Of a stretch of DNA of 44,134 nucleotides, positions 15,766 through 23,589 are shown piece after piece. Under the pieces are notes generated by a model that did not search any database, was not told the DNA's origin, and saw nothing but the letters and a program-made list of their open reading frames with translations. Each line of letters begins with the position of its first letter. Within the stretch, counting starts at the first letter, position 1. Source of the DNA: Micromonospora sp. CPCC 205371 (GTDB taxonomy: Bacteria > Actinomycetota > Actinomycetes > Mycobacteriales > Micromonosporaceae); the NCBI RefSeq assembly GCF_026130045.1, contig NZ_JAIBNX010000026.1:13896-58029 (forward strand), in the 5' to 3' direction. Made by a program: the position numbers and the translations under genes.

Positions 15766-16470
15766 ATGACTCAGCTCGTTGACCAGACCGTCCTCGTCAC
15801 CGGCGCGAACCGCGGCATCGGCCGTGAATTCGTCCGTCAGCTGCTCGACCGCGGCGTCGCGAAGGTCTATGCCGCCGCCCGCGACCCGCAGACGGTCGTC
15901 GCCGACGACCCCCGCGTGGTCCCGCTGCAACTCGACGTCACGGACGCCGGCTCGGTGGCCCGCGCCGCCGAGATCGCGCAAGATGTGAGCGTCGTGGTGA
16001 ACAACGCCGGCATCGCCCGTGGCGCCTCGGTCCTCGACTTCGACACCTCCACCCTGCGCAGCGAACTGGAGACGAACCTGTTCGGCACGCTGGCCGTGGC
16101 CTCGGCCTTCGCCGACCGCCTGGCGCAGCGTTCCGGCGTCGTCATCAACATCGCCTCGGTCGCCTCCTGGCTCCCCGTCGGCGGCACCTATGGGGTTTCC
16201 AAGGCGGCCGTGTGGAGCGCCACCGACTCCATGCGCCTGGAACTCGAACCCCGAGGCGTCCAGGTCGTCGCAGTCCACGTCGGGTACGTCGACACCGACA
16301 TGACCGCCAGCATCGACGCCGCCAAGTCCAAGCCCGCCGACGTGGTCCGCCAAGTCCTCGACGGTGTCGAGAAGGGCGACAAGGAGATCCTGGCCGACGA
16401 CCTCACCCGCGCGGTCCGCGCCAGCCTCCACCAGCCGATCGAAACCCGGCTCGCCCCGTTCCTCCCCTAG
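15766..16470 (+). CDS. Short-chain dehydrogenase/reductase (SDR-A)
   Basis: 234 aa classical SDR: cofactor motif VTGANRGIG (11-19), LDVTD acidic residue after the second strand, NNAG, catalytic Ser in INIASVASW and YGVSK (Tyr/Lys). The ATG lies one base after the stop of the hydrolase fragment, so the two are one transcript. The substrate is unknown; it is shorter than and only distantly like SDR-B and SDR-C. Confidence 0.92.
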   Translation: MTQLVDQTVLVTGANRGIGREFVRQLLDRGVAKVYAAARDPQTVVADDPRVVPLQLDVTDAGSVARAAEIAQDVSVVVNNAGIARGASVLDFDTSTLRSELETNLFGTLAVASAFADRLAQRSGVVINIASVASWLPVGGTYGVSKAAVWSATDSMRLELEPRGVQVVAVHVGYVDTDMTASIDAAKSKPADVVRQVLDGVEKGDKEILADDLTRAVRASLHQPIETRLAPFLP

Positions 16471-16556
16471 CGGTCAGAACCGCCGGAGTAGGTCCGATCG
16501 GCGGCGAACCCCGTGCCATCTGTACGGCCAGCGCCAGCCGCCCGCACTCATTAGAG

Positions 16557-16566
16557 TACGGACGTA
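16557..16566. promoter_or_regulatory. Putative TetR operator, copy 5
   Basis: TACGGACGTA, the most symmetric copy, in the context AGAG-TACGGACGTA-ATCTTAA, 23 bases upstream of the SDR-B start. A TetR bound here would block transcription of SDR-B. Confidence 0.5.
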
Positions 16567-16588
16567 ATCTTAAAATTTGGGAGCCGTG

Positions 16589-17404
16589 ATGACAGCAACT
16601 CGGCAGGTCGCGCTCGTAACAGGCGCCTCCTCAGGCATCGGCAAAGCGACCGCGATCGCGTTCGCCGACGCGGGTTTCCATGTGATCGGCACCAGCCGCA
16701 ACACCGCGCGACTCACCTCGCCCGCCGGGGTCACCTACCTCGACCTCGACGTGACCAGCGACGAATCGGTCGCCTCCGTGGTCAAGCAGGTGATCGACCG
16801 GTACGGGCGAATCGACGTGCTGGTCAACAACGCCGGCGTCGGTGCCAACGGCGCCGGCGAGGAATTCTCCGTCGCCCGAACGCAGGACGTCTTCGACATC
16901 AACGTCTACGGCGTCATGCGGATGACCAAGGCCGTCTTGCCGCACATGCGCTCTCAACGGCGCGGACGCATCGTCAACGTCTCCTCCCTCAGCGGGTTCG
17001 TACCCAGCCCGTTCATGGCGATCTACACCTCGACCAAACACGCAGTCGAGGGCTACTCCGGCTCACTGGACCACGAAGTCCGCGAACACGGCGTCCGGAT
17101 ACTGCTCGTCGAGCCGGGCCCGATCAACACCCCGTTCGGCGACCACAGCGTGCAAGGCGACACACCCATGCCGCTCTACGCCTCAGGACGGCGCACCTTC
17201 GACGAGGTGCTGGCGAAAAACACCAGCGGCGGCGACGCCCCCGCCGTCGTCGCCAAGGTCATCCTCGCGGCGGCCACCGACCGCAACCCGAAACTGCGAC
17301 GCACCGCCGGCTCGACCGCGGCAACCATCAGCGTGCTCTACCGCGTACTTCCGGCCCGGATCTTCGACCGCATCGTTCGCAGATTCAACCGGATGCCGAA
17401 GTGA
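16589..17404 (+). CDS. Short-chain dehydrogenase/reductase (SDR-B)
   Basis: 271 aa from the ATG at 16589 (TTG 16577 and GTG 16586 are in frame, but GGGAG at 16579 fits the ATG). Motifs: VTGASSGIG, LDLDVTSD, VNNAG, VNVSSLSG (Ser) and YTSTK (Tyr/Lys). A C-terminal extension ending RIFDRIVRRFNRM is shared in style with SDR-C at 19752, with which it is clearly paralogous across the full length. Annotation as an 'oxidoreductase' is as far as the sequence supports. The stop overlaps the start of a 29-codon frame (GTGA at 17401-17404). Confidence 0.92.
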   Translation: MTATRQVALVTGASSGIGKATAIAFADAGFHVIGTSRNTARLTSPAGVTYLDLDVTSDESVASVVKQVIDRYGRIDVLVNNAGVGANGAGEEFSVARTQDVFDINVYGVMRMTKAVLPHMRSQRRGRIVNVSSLSGFVPSPFMAIYTSTKHAVEGYSGSLDHEVREHGVRILLVEPGPINTPFGDHSVQGDTPMPLYASGRRTFDEVLAKNTSGGDAPAVVAKVILAAATDRNPKLRRTAGSTAATISVLYRVLPARIFDRIVRRFNRMPK

Positions 17405-17490
17405 CGCTCGTCGAAGCGAAAACCGCCGTCGCCCAGGAGTTCCTCCGGGCCCAAACCACCGCACTGGACGAAGCACTCAACGGCGGCTGA
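17401..17490 (+). CDS. Possible 29-aa coupled small ORF or gene remnant
   Basis: GTG 17401 overlaps the SDR-B stop and opens a 29-codon frame (MTLVEAKTAVAQEFLRAQTT...LNGG) predicted as a single amphipathic helix. It ends at TGA 17488-17490. It is either a small coupled protein or the N-terminus of a lost downstream gene; other genes of this region are also truncated. No family is recognised. Confidence 0.3.
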   Translation: MTLVEAKTAVAQEFLRAQTTALDEALNGG

Positions 17491-17621
17491 ACGGACGTAC
17501 ACGCTGGGTTTAGGGGTCTGTCAATAACGGGCGGCAGCGGGGCGCCGGCGGATTGCCGTAGCCGGGCTGCCACGTCGGTGCGAAGCCGCCCGGCGCCGCC
17601 GCCACCTTTAGGCCCGTCGCC

Positions 17622-19082
17622 CTACGGATAGACCTCGGCGCGGTCGATCGCCACGCCGTACCCGGTCGAATCCTCCCTCTTGTCGTGCAGGACGCGGATC
17701 CGGAGCGTATGTGTGCCGGCGGTCAGCCAGGGGCTCAGGTAGTGCAGTGTCTCGCCGACGCCTGCGGCGCGGTACTGGTCGTGGAAGGTTTCCGGGCCGC
17801 CATCGATGGAGGCCGCGAACTTCCCGCGGCCCGGGCCGCCGAAGGCGAGCAGCGTGATGCGCCGGCCGGCGAATGTGTACGTGGCGGTCGCGTCTTTGGT
17901 CCCGCTCCAGGTGTCGTCTCCCCAGAAACACAGTGGGGCGCAGTCCGGGCGGACGTTCCATGCGCCGCCGTAGGTGAGCGATCCCGCACCGTTCGAGCGG
18001 CCGTCATCGTTGATCCAGTACGAGCCACCCTCGGGGTCGGGATGAGGTAGCTGTTGGGTCGCGCCGATCGGGCGCGGGGCGCCGAAGTGCGGCGAGCCAT
18101 CCGCGTTCCACGAGAAGCGCTGCACCCGGGTGGTTCGCAGGCTCAGGGATTCCAGACCAGCCGCGGCCGTCCCGTTCGCGTAGTAGACGATCCAGTCGTC
18201 GCCGTCCGGGGATCGGAAGAAGCCGTTGTGTCCGGGGCCCCAGACCCCCGCGCCCGGGTTGCTGGCGAATACCGGACCGGGGTGCTGCTGCCAGTTGTCC
18301 TTGTCCAGCGGATCGGTTTTGCCGGCGATGCTCTTCATGAACAGGCGGTACTCGGGGTCCTTGACGTGGCAGACGGAATACACCATCCACGTGCGGCCAT
18401 TGCGGTGAAGGAACGAGGGCGCCTCCCGTACGCGCGGACACGTCTCACCGCCGTGTGCGGGTATGTGTACCGGCTCACCGGCTGTCTGGGTGAAGCTCGT
18501 CAACCTCTGCAGATGCAGCGCGTTGTGTTGGCCCGGCACGGAGGCTGAGAACGCCAGGTATCGCTGGCCATTGTGGACCATGATGGCCGGATCGATCGCC
18601 CACCTGTCCGGTCCGATCCTGCCCTTGAACGTGTAGCCGCTCATCGGATCGCTGCCGTGCGACTCGGCTACGAAGAGCCGGTGCGACTCGTCGTTGTCGT
18701 CCGATGCGGCCGCCGTGTAGTACAGGTACCACTTGCCCGTTGCCGGGTCCCGATAGAACTCCGGCGCCCACACCAGGCGCCGGTGCTGCCCTTCCGGGAT
18801 GGTGAGGACCGTGACCGGAGGGGCCACGTGCAGCCGCCCAATGCTCGTCGCCTTCCGCATAGTGATCTTGTTCGCGTGCGTTGTCATGGCGAGGTAGTAG
18901 TGACCGTTGTGGTAGGTCATGAAAGGCCCACCATCCTCGCCGACCGGGTTTCTGAATGTCGTTTCCGGTTCTGCGTCGGCCCACAGGCGTGAGGATGACG
19001 TGAAGACCGGCGCGCTGACCGACACGACGACCACGGTCGCCACGGCCAGTACGCCTCTGATGGAGATCCCTCGGCGAAACAC
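17622..19082 (-). CDS. Secreted glycoside hydrolase family 43-like enzyme with C-terminal beta domain
   Basis: About 486 aa from GTG 19082, which gives a basic MFRRG and a hydrophobic signal segment (VLAVATVVVVSVSAPVF). A TTG at 19121 would add 13 residues, and neither has a clear ribosome site. The five-blade propeller signs of GH43 are present: FRNPVGEDGGPFMTYHNGHYYLAMTT (N-terminal Asp region), WAPEFYRD, WAIDPAIMVHNGQRYLAFS (Asp) and REAPSFLHRNGRTWMVYSV (REAP with the likely acid Glu), then GHNGFFRSPDG. About 120 C-terminal residues form a beta-rich ligand-binding-like domain (TYTFAGRRITLLAFGGPGRG...YLSPWLTAGTHTLRIRVLHD). A role on arabinan or xylan side chains is plausible but not proven. 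Confidence 0.85.
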   Translation of the reverse strand: MFRRGISIRGVLAVATVVVVSVSAPVFTSSSRLWADAEPETTFRNPVGEDGGPFMTYHNGHYYLAMTTHANKITMRKATSIGRLHVAPPVTVLTIPEGQHRRLVWAPEFYRDPATGKWYLYYTAAASDDNDESHRLFVAESHGSDPMSGYTFKGRIGPDRWAIDPAIMVHNGQRYLAFSASVPGQHNALHLQRLTSFTQTAGEPVHIPAHGGETCPRVREAPSFLHRNGRTWMVYSVCHVKDPEYRLFMKSIAGKTDPLDKDNWQQHPGPVFASNPGAGVWGPGHNGFFRSPDGDDWIVYYANGTAAAGLESLSLRTTRVQRFSWNADGSPHFGAPRPIGATQQLPHPDPEGGSYWINDDGRSNGAGSLTYGGAWNVRPDCAPLCFWGDDTWSGTKDATATYTFAGRRITLLAFGGPGRGKFAASIDGGPETFHDQYRAAGVGETLHYLSPWLTAGTHTLRIRVLHDKREDSTGYGVAIDRAEVYP

Positions 19083-19181
19083 GGTGGTGATGCTAGGAGC
19101 ACAAGGCCGATATGGCGTCAATCATTGGGTGTACCCATCGATACAACCTTGGCGGTAGACACAGTGGAGCCGGTGATCGCC

Positions 19182-19643
19182 TCAAGGCTCGGCATGGATG
19201 GTGTCGCGGGTGACCGGCTGGCCACAGTGGTGGCAGACCAGGTCGACCTGGACCGGCTGGCCGCAGGTGTGTCGGCGGGTGAGGGCCGGGGTGTCCACTG
19301 CCCATTTGTCGCCCCACTGGGAGAGAGCGAGCATGACCGGGAACAGTTCTCGGCCGGCCTCGGTGAAGTGGTACTCGTGGCGAGGCGGATGTTCGCTGTA
19401 CTGCCGGCGCTCGATGACGCCGGCGGCCTCCAGTTTGCGGAGTCGGTCGGCGAGGATGTCGCGGGACGCGCCGGTGTAGCCGGCGATGCGGGCGAAGCGG
19501 TGCACGCCGTACCCGATCTCGCGTAGGGCTAGTAGCGACCAGCGCTCGCCGAGGACGTCCAGAGCGGCCGCGAGTGAGCAGGGACGGACTCCCAAGGGCA
19601 GGTCGGCGAGGCGGATGCCGGCGCGTGGGTCGGGATCGGTCAT
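19182..19643 (-). CDS. HxlR-family regulator with Cys-rich tail
   Basis: 153 aa from ATG 19643 (GTG 19646 is adjacent). The N-terminal CSLAAALDVLGERWSLLALREIGYGVHRFARI and the DILADRLRKLEAAGVIERRQYSEHPPRHEYHFTEAGREL winged helix are typical of HxlR/DUF24. After the usual end, a short tail carries THTCGQPVQVDLVCHHCGQPV, that is C...CxxC resembling a zinc-ribbon knuckle. It is divergent from SDR-C, with a long dyad between the genes. Confidence 0.9.
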   Translation of the reverse strand: MTDPDPRAGIRLADLPLGVRPCSLAAALDVLGERWSLLALREIGYGVHRFARIAGYTGASRDILADRLRKLEAAGVIERRQYSEHPPRHEYHFTEAGRELFPVMLALSQWGDKWAVDTPALTRRHTCGQPVQVDLVCHHCGQPVTRDTIHAEP

Positions 19644-19670
19644 CACCCCACCGTAGCCCGGTGTGTTGCC

Positions 19671-19715
19671 ATTTCCAACTCACTGGTCTACCGTTGCCAC
19701 CAGTCGGTAGGAAAT
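19671..19715. promoter_or_regulatory. Long bipartite dyad, putative HxlR operator
   Basis: ATTTCC-N5-ACTGGT (19671-19687) is mirrored by ACCAGT-N5-GGAAAT (19699-19715) around an 11-base centre. All twelve defined pairs match. It is in the divergent promoter between hxlR and SDR-C, where an HxlR dimer or dimer pair would bind. Confidence 0.6.
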
Positions 19716-19751
19716 CACAACACAGCACTTCCCTCTTGAATTCGGGAGCTC

Positions 19752-20570
19752 ATGATGACGACAACTCGGCCGGTGGCACTCGTGACAGGCGCGTCTTCCG
19801 GCATCGGGAAGGAAGCGGCGCTCGCGTTGGTCAAAGCGGGTTTCGACGTGGTTGGCACCAGCCGCGACACCTCGCGCGTCACCCCGCTGAATGGGGTGAC
19901 GTTCCTCGACCTCGACGTGGCCAGTGACACCTCCGCCACCGCCACAGTCCAGCAGGTAATCGAGCGGTTCGGGCGTATCGACGTCCTGGTCAACAACGCC
20001 GGCATCGGCTCGATCGGCGCGGCCGAGGAAACCTCCATCGCGCAGGCCCAAGCGGTCTTCGACATCAACGTCTTTGGAGTCATGCGCATGGTGAAGGAGG
20101 TCCTGCCACACATGCGGGCCCGTGGACGCGGCCGCATCATCAACCTCTCGTCCGTACAGGGATTCATCCCCGCGCCCTACATGGCCGTCTACGGCGCCTC
20201 CAAACACGCGATCGAGGGCTACTCCCAGTCCCTGGACCACGAGGTCCGGCAGTACGGCATCCGGTCACTGCTCGTCGAACCCGCCTACACCAGGACCGGA
20301 TTCGAGGCCAACAGCACGCAGCCCGACGTGCCTCTGCAGGTGTACGCGCAGCAGCGGCAAACCTTCGGCCGTGTGATGGCGGCGGCGATCAAGGACGGCG
20401 ACGCCCCGGCCATCGTCGCCAAGGTGATCGTTGAGGCCGCGACGGCCCCGAAGCCGAACTTGCGCTACACCGCCGGCACCCTTGCCGGACGCGCCAGCAT
20501 ACTGCGCCGCTTCGTTCCCGCCTGGGCCTTCGACAGCCAGATCCGCAAGCTCAACCAGCTGGCCGGCTGA
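19752..20570 (+). CDS. Short-chain dehydrogenase/reductase (SDR-C)
   Basis: 272 aa (ATG 19752 or 19755). VTGASSGIG, FLDLDVASD, VNNAGIG, INLSSVQG (Ser) and YGASK (Tyr/Lys) make it a complete classical SDR. It is a paralog of SDR-B with near-identical architecture (IDVLVNNAGIG, VFDINVFGVMRMVKEVLPHMRARGRGRIIN). Transcribed divergently from hxlR and probably controlled by it. The next gene downstream is a SnoaL pseudogene. Confidence 0.93.
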   Translation: MMTTTRPVALVTGASSGIGKEAALALVKAGFDVVGTSRDTSRVTPLNGVTFLDLDVASDTSATATVQQVIERFGRIDVLVNNAGIGSIGAAEETSIAQAQAVFDINVFGVMRMVKEVLPHMRARGRGRIINLSSVQGFIPAPYMAVYGASKHAIEGYSQSLDHEVRQYGIRSLLVEPAYTRTGFEANSTQPDVPLQVYAQQRQTFGRVMAAAIKDGDAPAIVAKVIVEAATAPKPNLRYTAGTLAGRASILRRFVPAWAFDSQIRKLNQLAG

Positions 20571-20621
20571 CATCCGCCCACACCCCGAACTCCAACGCGC
20601 CGTTCACACCGGGAGAGGCCC

Positions 20622-21029
20622 GTGCTAGACACCTCACACTCCGCCGCCACCGTCGCGCGCTGGCGCGCCGCCGGGGAAAGCGGTGACGCCGACGCCGCGG
20701 ACATCCGCTTCCACACCGAGACCGGCCAGGGCGAAACGTATGCGCTGGTCTACCGGGCGCGCGTGGGGACCCAGCCGTTCGAGGAGGCGCAACTGCTGCG
20801 GCTCGACGACACGCACACATCAGAGAGATCACGCTCTTCGGGCGTCCGAGGCCGGCCCTCACCGCCCTGATGATCACCCTGGGGCCAAAGCTCGCCCGCA
20901 GGCAGGGCCGCCGCGGTCGCGGTGCTGGCGCTCCTGCGCGCCAGCACCGCACCGGTGCACGCGATGGTCTCCTTCGGAGACCGCCGCATGGTTCCCCTGA
21001 CGCGGCCGAAAGCCAGGCCTGTGGGGTAG
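20622..21029 (+). pseudogene. Decayed SnoaL/NTF2-like protein gene
   Basis: The start frame reads MLDTSHSAATVARWRAAGESGDADAADIRFHTETGQGETYALVYRARVG...EEAQLLRLDD, typical of SnoaL-like proteins except that about 40-50 residues expected between GDADA and DIRFH are missing. At about 20817 the homologous reading moves to another frame (IREITLFGRPRPALTALMITLG), and near 20905 to a third (AVAVLALLRAS...DRRMVPL) ending at TAG 21027. One internal deletion and two frameshifts thus separate an otherwise recognisable gene. It lies 51 bases after SDR-C, with which it was probably co-transcribed. Confidence 0.65.
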
Positions 21030-21064
21030 CGGGCTCGTGGAAGGCGATGCGACAGGATGGCGGG

Positions 21065-23473
21065 GTGCTGCCCGTTGAGAAGGTTCTGCCTGCGATCGGC
21101 GACGCCCTGCACAATGCGGGTGCGGCCGTTCTGGTGGCCCCACCGGGCACTGGCAAGACGACTGTGGTGCCGTTGGCGCTGATGGAACGCGTGCCGGGCC
21201 GGGTCGTGGTGGCAGAGCCGCGGCGGGTCGCCGCCCGTGCGGCGGCGCGGCGGATGGCGTCGCTGCTGGGTGATCGGGTCGGGGGCCTGGTCGGGTACAC
21301 CGTTCGCGGGGATCGCCGGGTCAGCGCCGCCACGCGGGTGGAGGTGGTCACGACCGGTGTGCTGGTGCGGCGGCTGCAACGCGATCCGGAGCTGCCCGGC
21401 ACCGGTGTCGTGATCCTGGATGAGTGCCACGAGCGGCATCTGGATTCGGATCTGGCCCTCGCCTTCTGCGTCGATGTACGCGCCACGATCCGGCCCGACC
21501 TGCGGCTGCTGGCCACCTCGGCGACCGCGGACACCGCCGCGCTGGCCCGGGCGCTAGGCACCGACGAGATCATCAGCGCCGACGAGGCGTTGCATCCGGT
21601 CGAGGTGGTGTGGGCGCCGCCGCCCCGACCCGGCGACGCGCCGCACGGCCTGTGGGTCGACCCCCGGCTGCTGGGCCCCCTCGGCGCCACCGTGCGGCGG
21701 GCGCTGGCCGAACACGACGGCGACGTGCTGGTGTTTCTGCCTGGTGCCGGCGAAATCGCTGCGGTCGCGTCCAGGCTGCGCGAGGTCACCGTGTTGAGCC
21801 TGCATGGCCGCCAGGACGCCGCGTCCCAGGACGCCGTGCTTCGTCCTGGCACCGGCCGCCGGGTCGTTCTGGCCAGTGCGGTCGCGGAGAGCAGCTTGAC
21901 CGTGCCTGGCGTCAGGGTCGTCGTCGACGCCGGCCTTAGCCGGGTGCCGCGTACCGACCACGCCCGCGGGTTGGGCACGCTGGTCACTGTGCCGGTGTCG
22001 CGGTCGACCGCGGATCAGCGCGCCGGGCGGGCTGGGCGGGAGGCGGGCGGGGTGGTCTACGGGTGCTGGTCGCCGGCCCTGGTCGACCGGGCGCCGGCCC
22101 CGCCCCGGCCCGAGATCGCGGTGGCCGACCTGACCGGCTTCGCGCTCGATTTGGCCTGCTGGGGGGATCCGGCCGGTGCCGGGCTGGCGCTGCCGGACCC
22201 GCCGCCGGCCGGTGCGATGCAGGTCGCGACCCGGACGCTGCGTGTGCTCGGCGCCGTCGACGCCGGCGGTCGGGTCACCGCGCGCGGGCGTGCCATCGTC
22301 GCCGTCGGCGCACACCCGCGGCTGGCCCGGGCCCTGCTCGACGGCGCCCCGGCGGTCGGCGCGGACCGCGCCGCGCAGATCGTCGCGTTGCTCACCGAGC
22401 AGACCTCGGGCGAGGACCTGGTCGCGGCGTGGCGGCGGGTGCGCTCCAGCGCCGACCACCACTGGAAGACGGAGGTACGCCGGCTGCGTGCCGAAGCCGG
22501 CGACTGGTCGAGTACGGACCTACCCGACGATCTGGCCGCCGGGCTGGTGGTCGGTCTGGCGTACCCGGAAAGGCTGGCCCGGGCCCGGCAACCAGGCGGC
22601 ACGGCGTACCTGATGGTCAACGGGGCCGCGGCGGACCTGGCACGGGGGCCGGCGCGGGGGGGCGCGGCGTGGCCCGCGCCCGCCGCCGCGGCCCGCGACC
22701 CGAGCCGGCCCGCCGCCCGCATCCGGGTGGCCGCTGCGATCGACGAGGCGACCGCCCGGGTCGCGGCCGCGGACCACCTGGCCCAGGGCCAGGAAGTGGC
22801 CTGGTCCGGTGGCGACGTGGTGGCCCGCACATACGAGCGGCTCGGCGCGGTGACGCTCGTCGAACGGCCGCTGCGCGACCCCGACCGCGACGCACTCGAC
22901 CGTGCCCTGCTCGAGGGCCTGCGCCGCGAGGGCCTGACGATGCTGCGGTGGGACCGCGACGCGCGTGCGCTGCGCGAGCGGCTGGCGTTCTGCCGGCACA
23001 CGCTGGGCGCCCCGTGGCCGGACGTGTCAGACGACGCCCTGCTCGACACCGTTGAGCAGTGGCTCGGTCCGGAACTGCACGCGGCGCGGCGCCGGGCCGA
23101 CCTGGAACGCGCCGACATCGCCACCGCACTGCGCCGGCTGCTGCCCTGGCCGCAGGCCGCCGCCCTGGACCGGATGGCGCCGGAGCGCCTACCGGTGCCC
23201 GGCGGGTCGCGGCTGCGGGTCGACTACACCGATCCGCAGGCGCCCGTGCTGGCCCTGCGGGTACAGGAGGCCTTCGGCTGGCGGGAGGCGCCGGTGATCG
23301 CGGATGGCCGGGTGCCCGTCCTGCTGCACCTGCTCTCGCCCGCACGCCGTCCGGTCGCCGTCACCAACGACCTGGCGTCGTTCTGGCGTACCGGATACCC
23401 GCAAGTACGCGCCGAACTACGCGGCCGGTACCCACGTCACGCCTGGCCCGAGAACCCAACCACAACGCCCTGA
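21065..23473 (+). CDS. hrpB: ATP-dependent helicase HrpB
   Basis: 802 aa from GTG 21065, chosen because homologues start close to LPVEKVLPAI and AGGA lies about 8 bases upstream (ATG 21047 is also possible). Superfamily-2 DExH helicase: Walker A APPGTGKTT (25-33), DECH box (119-122) in LDECHERHLDSD, SATAD motif III, and motif VI DQRAGRAGRE. The C-terminal HrpB region (RVRSSADHHWKTE...; final PVAVTNDLASFWRTGYPQVRAELRGRYPRHAWPENP) is diagnostic, including the closing WPENP. HrpB acts on RNA or DNA; its cellular role in actinobacteria is not well defined. The open frame continues upstream only because it runs through the SnoaL remnant. Confidence 0.94.
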   Translation: MLPVEKVLPAIGDALHNAGAAVLVAPPGTGKTTVVPLALMERVPGRVVVAEPRRVAARAAARRMASLLGDRVGGLVGYTVRGDRRVSAATRVEVVTTGVLVRRLQRDPELPGTGVVILDECHERHLDSDLALAFCVDVRATIRPDLRLLATSATADTAALARALGTDEIISADEALHPVEVVWAPPPRPGDAPHGLWVDPRLLGPLGATVRRALAEHDGDVLVFLPGAGEIAAVASRLREVTVLSLHGRQDAASQDAVLRPGTGRRVVLASAVAESSLTVPGVRVVVDAGLSRVPRTDHARGLGTLVTVPVSRSTADQRAGRAGREAGGVVYGCWSPALVDRAPAPPRPEIAVADLTGFALDLACWGDPAGAGLALPDPPPAGAMQVATRTLRVLGAVDAGGRVTARGRAIVAVGAHPRLARALLDGAPAVGADRAAQIVALLTEQTSGEDLVAAWRRVRSSADHHWKTEVRRLRAEAGDWSSTDLPDDLAAGLVVGLAYPERLARARQPGGTAYLMVNGAAADLARGPARGGAAWPAPAAAARDPSRPAARIRVAAAIDEATARVAAADHLAQGQEVAWSGGDVVARTYERLGAVTLVERPLRDPDRDALDRALLEGLRREGLTMLRWDRDARALRERLAFCRHTLGAPWPDVSDDALLDTVEQWLGPELHAARRRADLERADIATALRRLLPWPQAAALDRMAPERLPVPGGSRLRVDYTDPQAPVLALRVQEAFGWREAPVIADGRVPVLLHLLSPARRPVAVTNDLASFWRTGYPQVRAELRGRYPRHAWPENPTTTP

Positions 23474-23495
23474 TCGGCAAGCGATCCCCACGCAG

Positions 23496-23560
23496 ATAGG
23501 CCACCGCTCGCAGCCGGCGTCGGTGCTGCTCGAAGCGCTCGGCCAGCCAGTTCCGTGTTC
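23496..23560 (-). pseudogene. N-terminal remnant of an ECF sigma factor
   Basis: On the minus strand this stretch reads RNWLAERFEQHRRRLRAVAY, which matches the first helix of sigma region 2 in SigJ-type ECF factors (…FEAHRPRLRAVAYRMLG…). The homology ends abruptly after AVAY. Only about 20 codons remain, so this is a relic and not a gene. Confidence 0.4.
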
Positions 23561-23589
23561 GGTTCAGGCTGGTAGATTTCGCCGTCACA

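Noticed and set aside
17505-17545. An insertion-sequence end around GGGGTCTGTCAATAA
   Set aside because: The sequence resembles some IS ends, but there is no partner inverted repeat and no transposase fragment nearby.
14162-20570. A secondary-metabolite gene cluster suggested by three SDRs, SnoaL and regulators
   Set aside because: No polyketide synthase, NRPS, terpene or other core biosynthetic gene is present; the set fits a degraded catabolic or detoxification locus better.
20870-21064. An N-terminal extension of HrpB
   Set aside because: The added residues encode the out-of-frame tail of the SnoaL remnant, and HrpB homologues start near LPVEKVLPAI.
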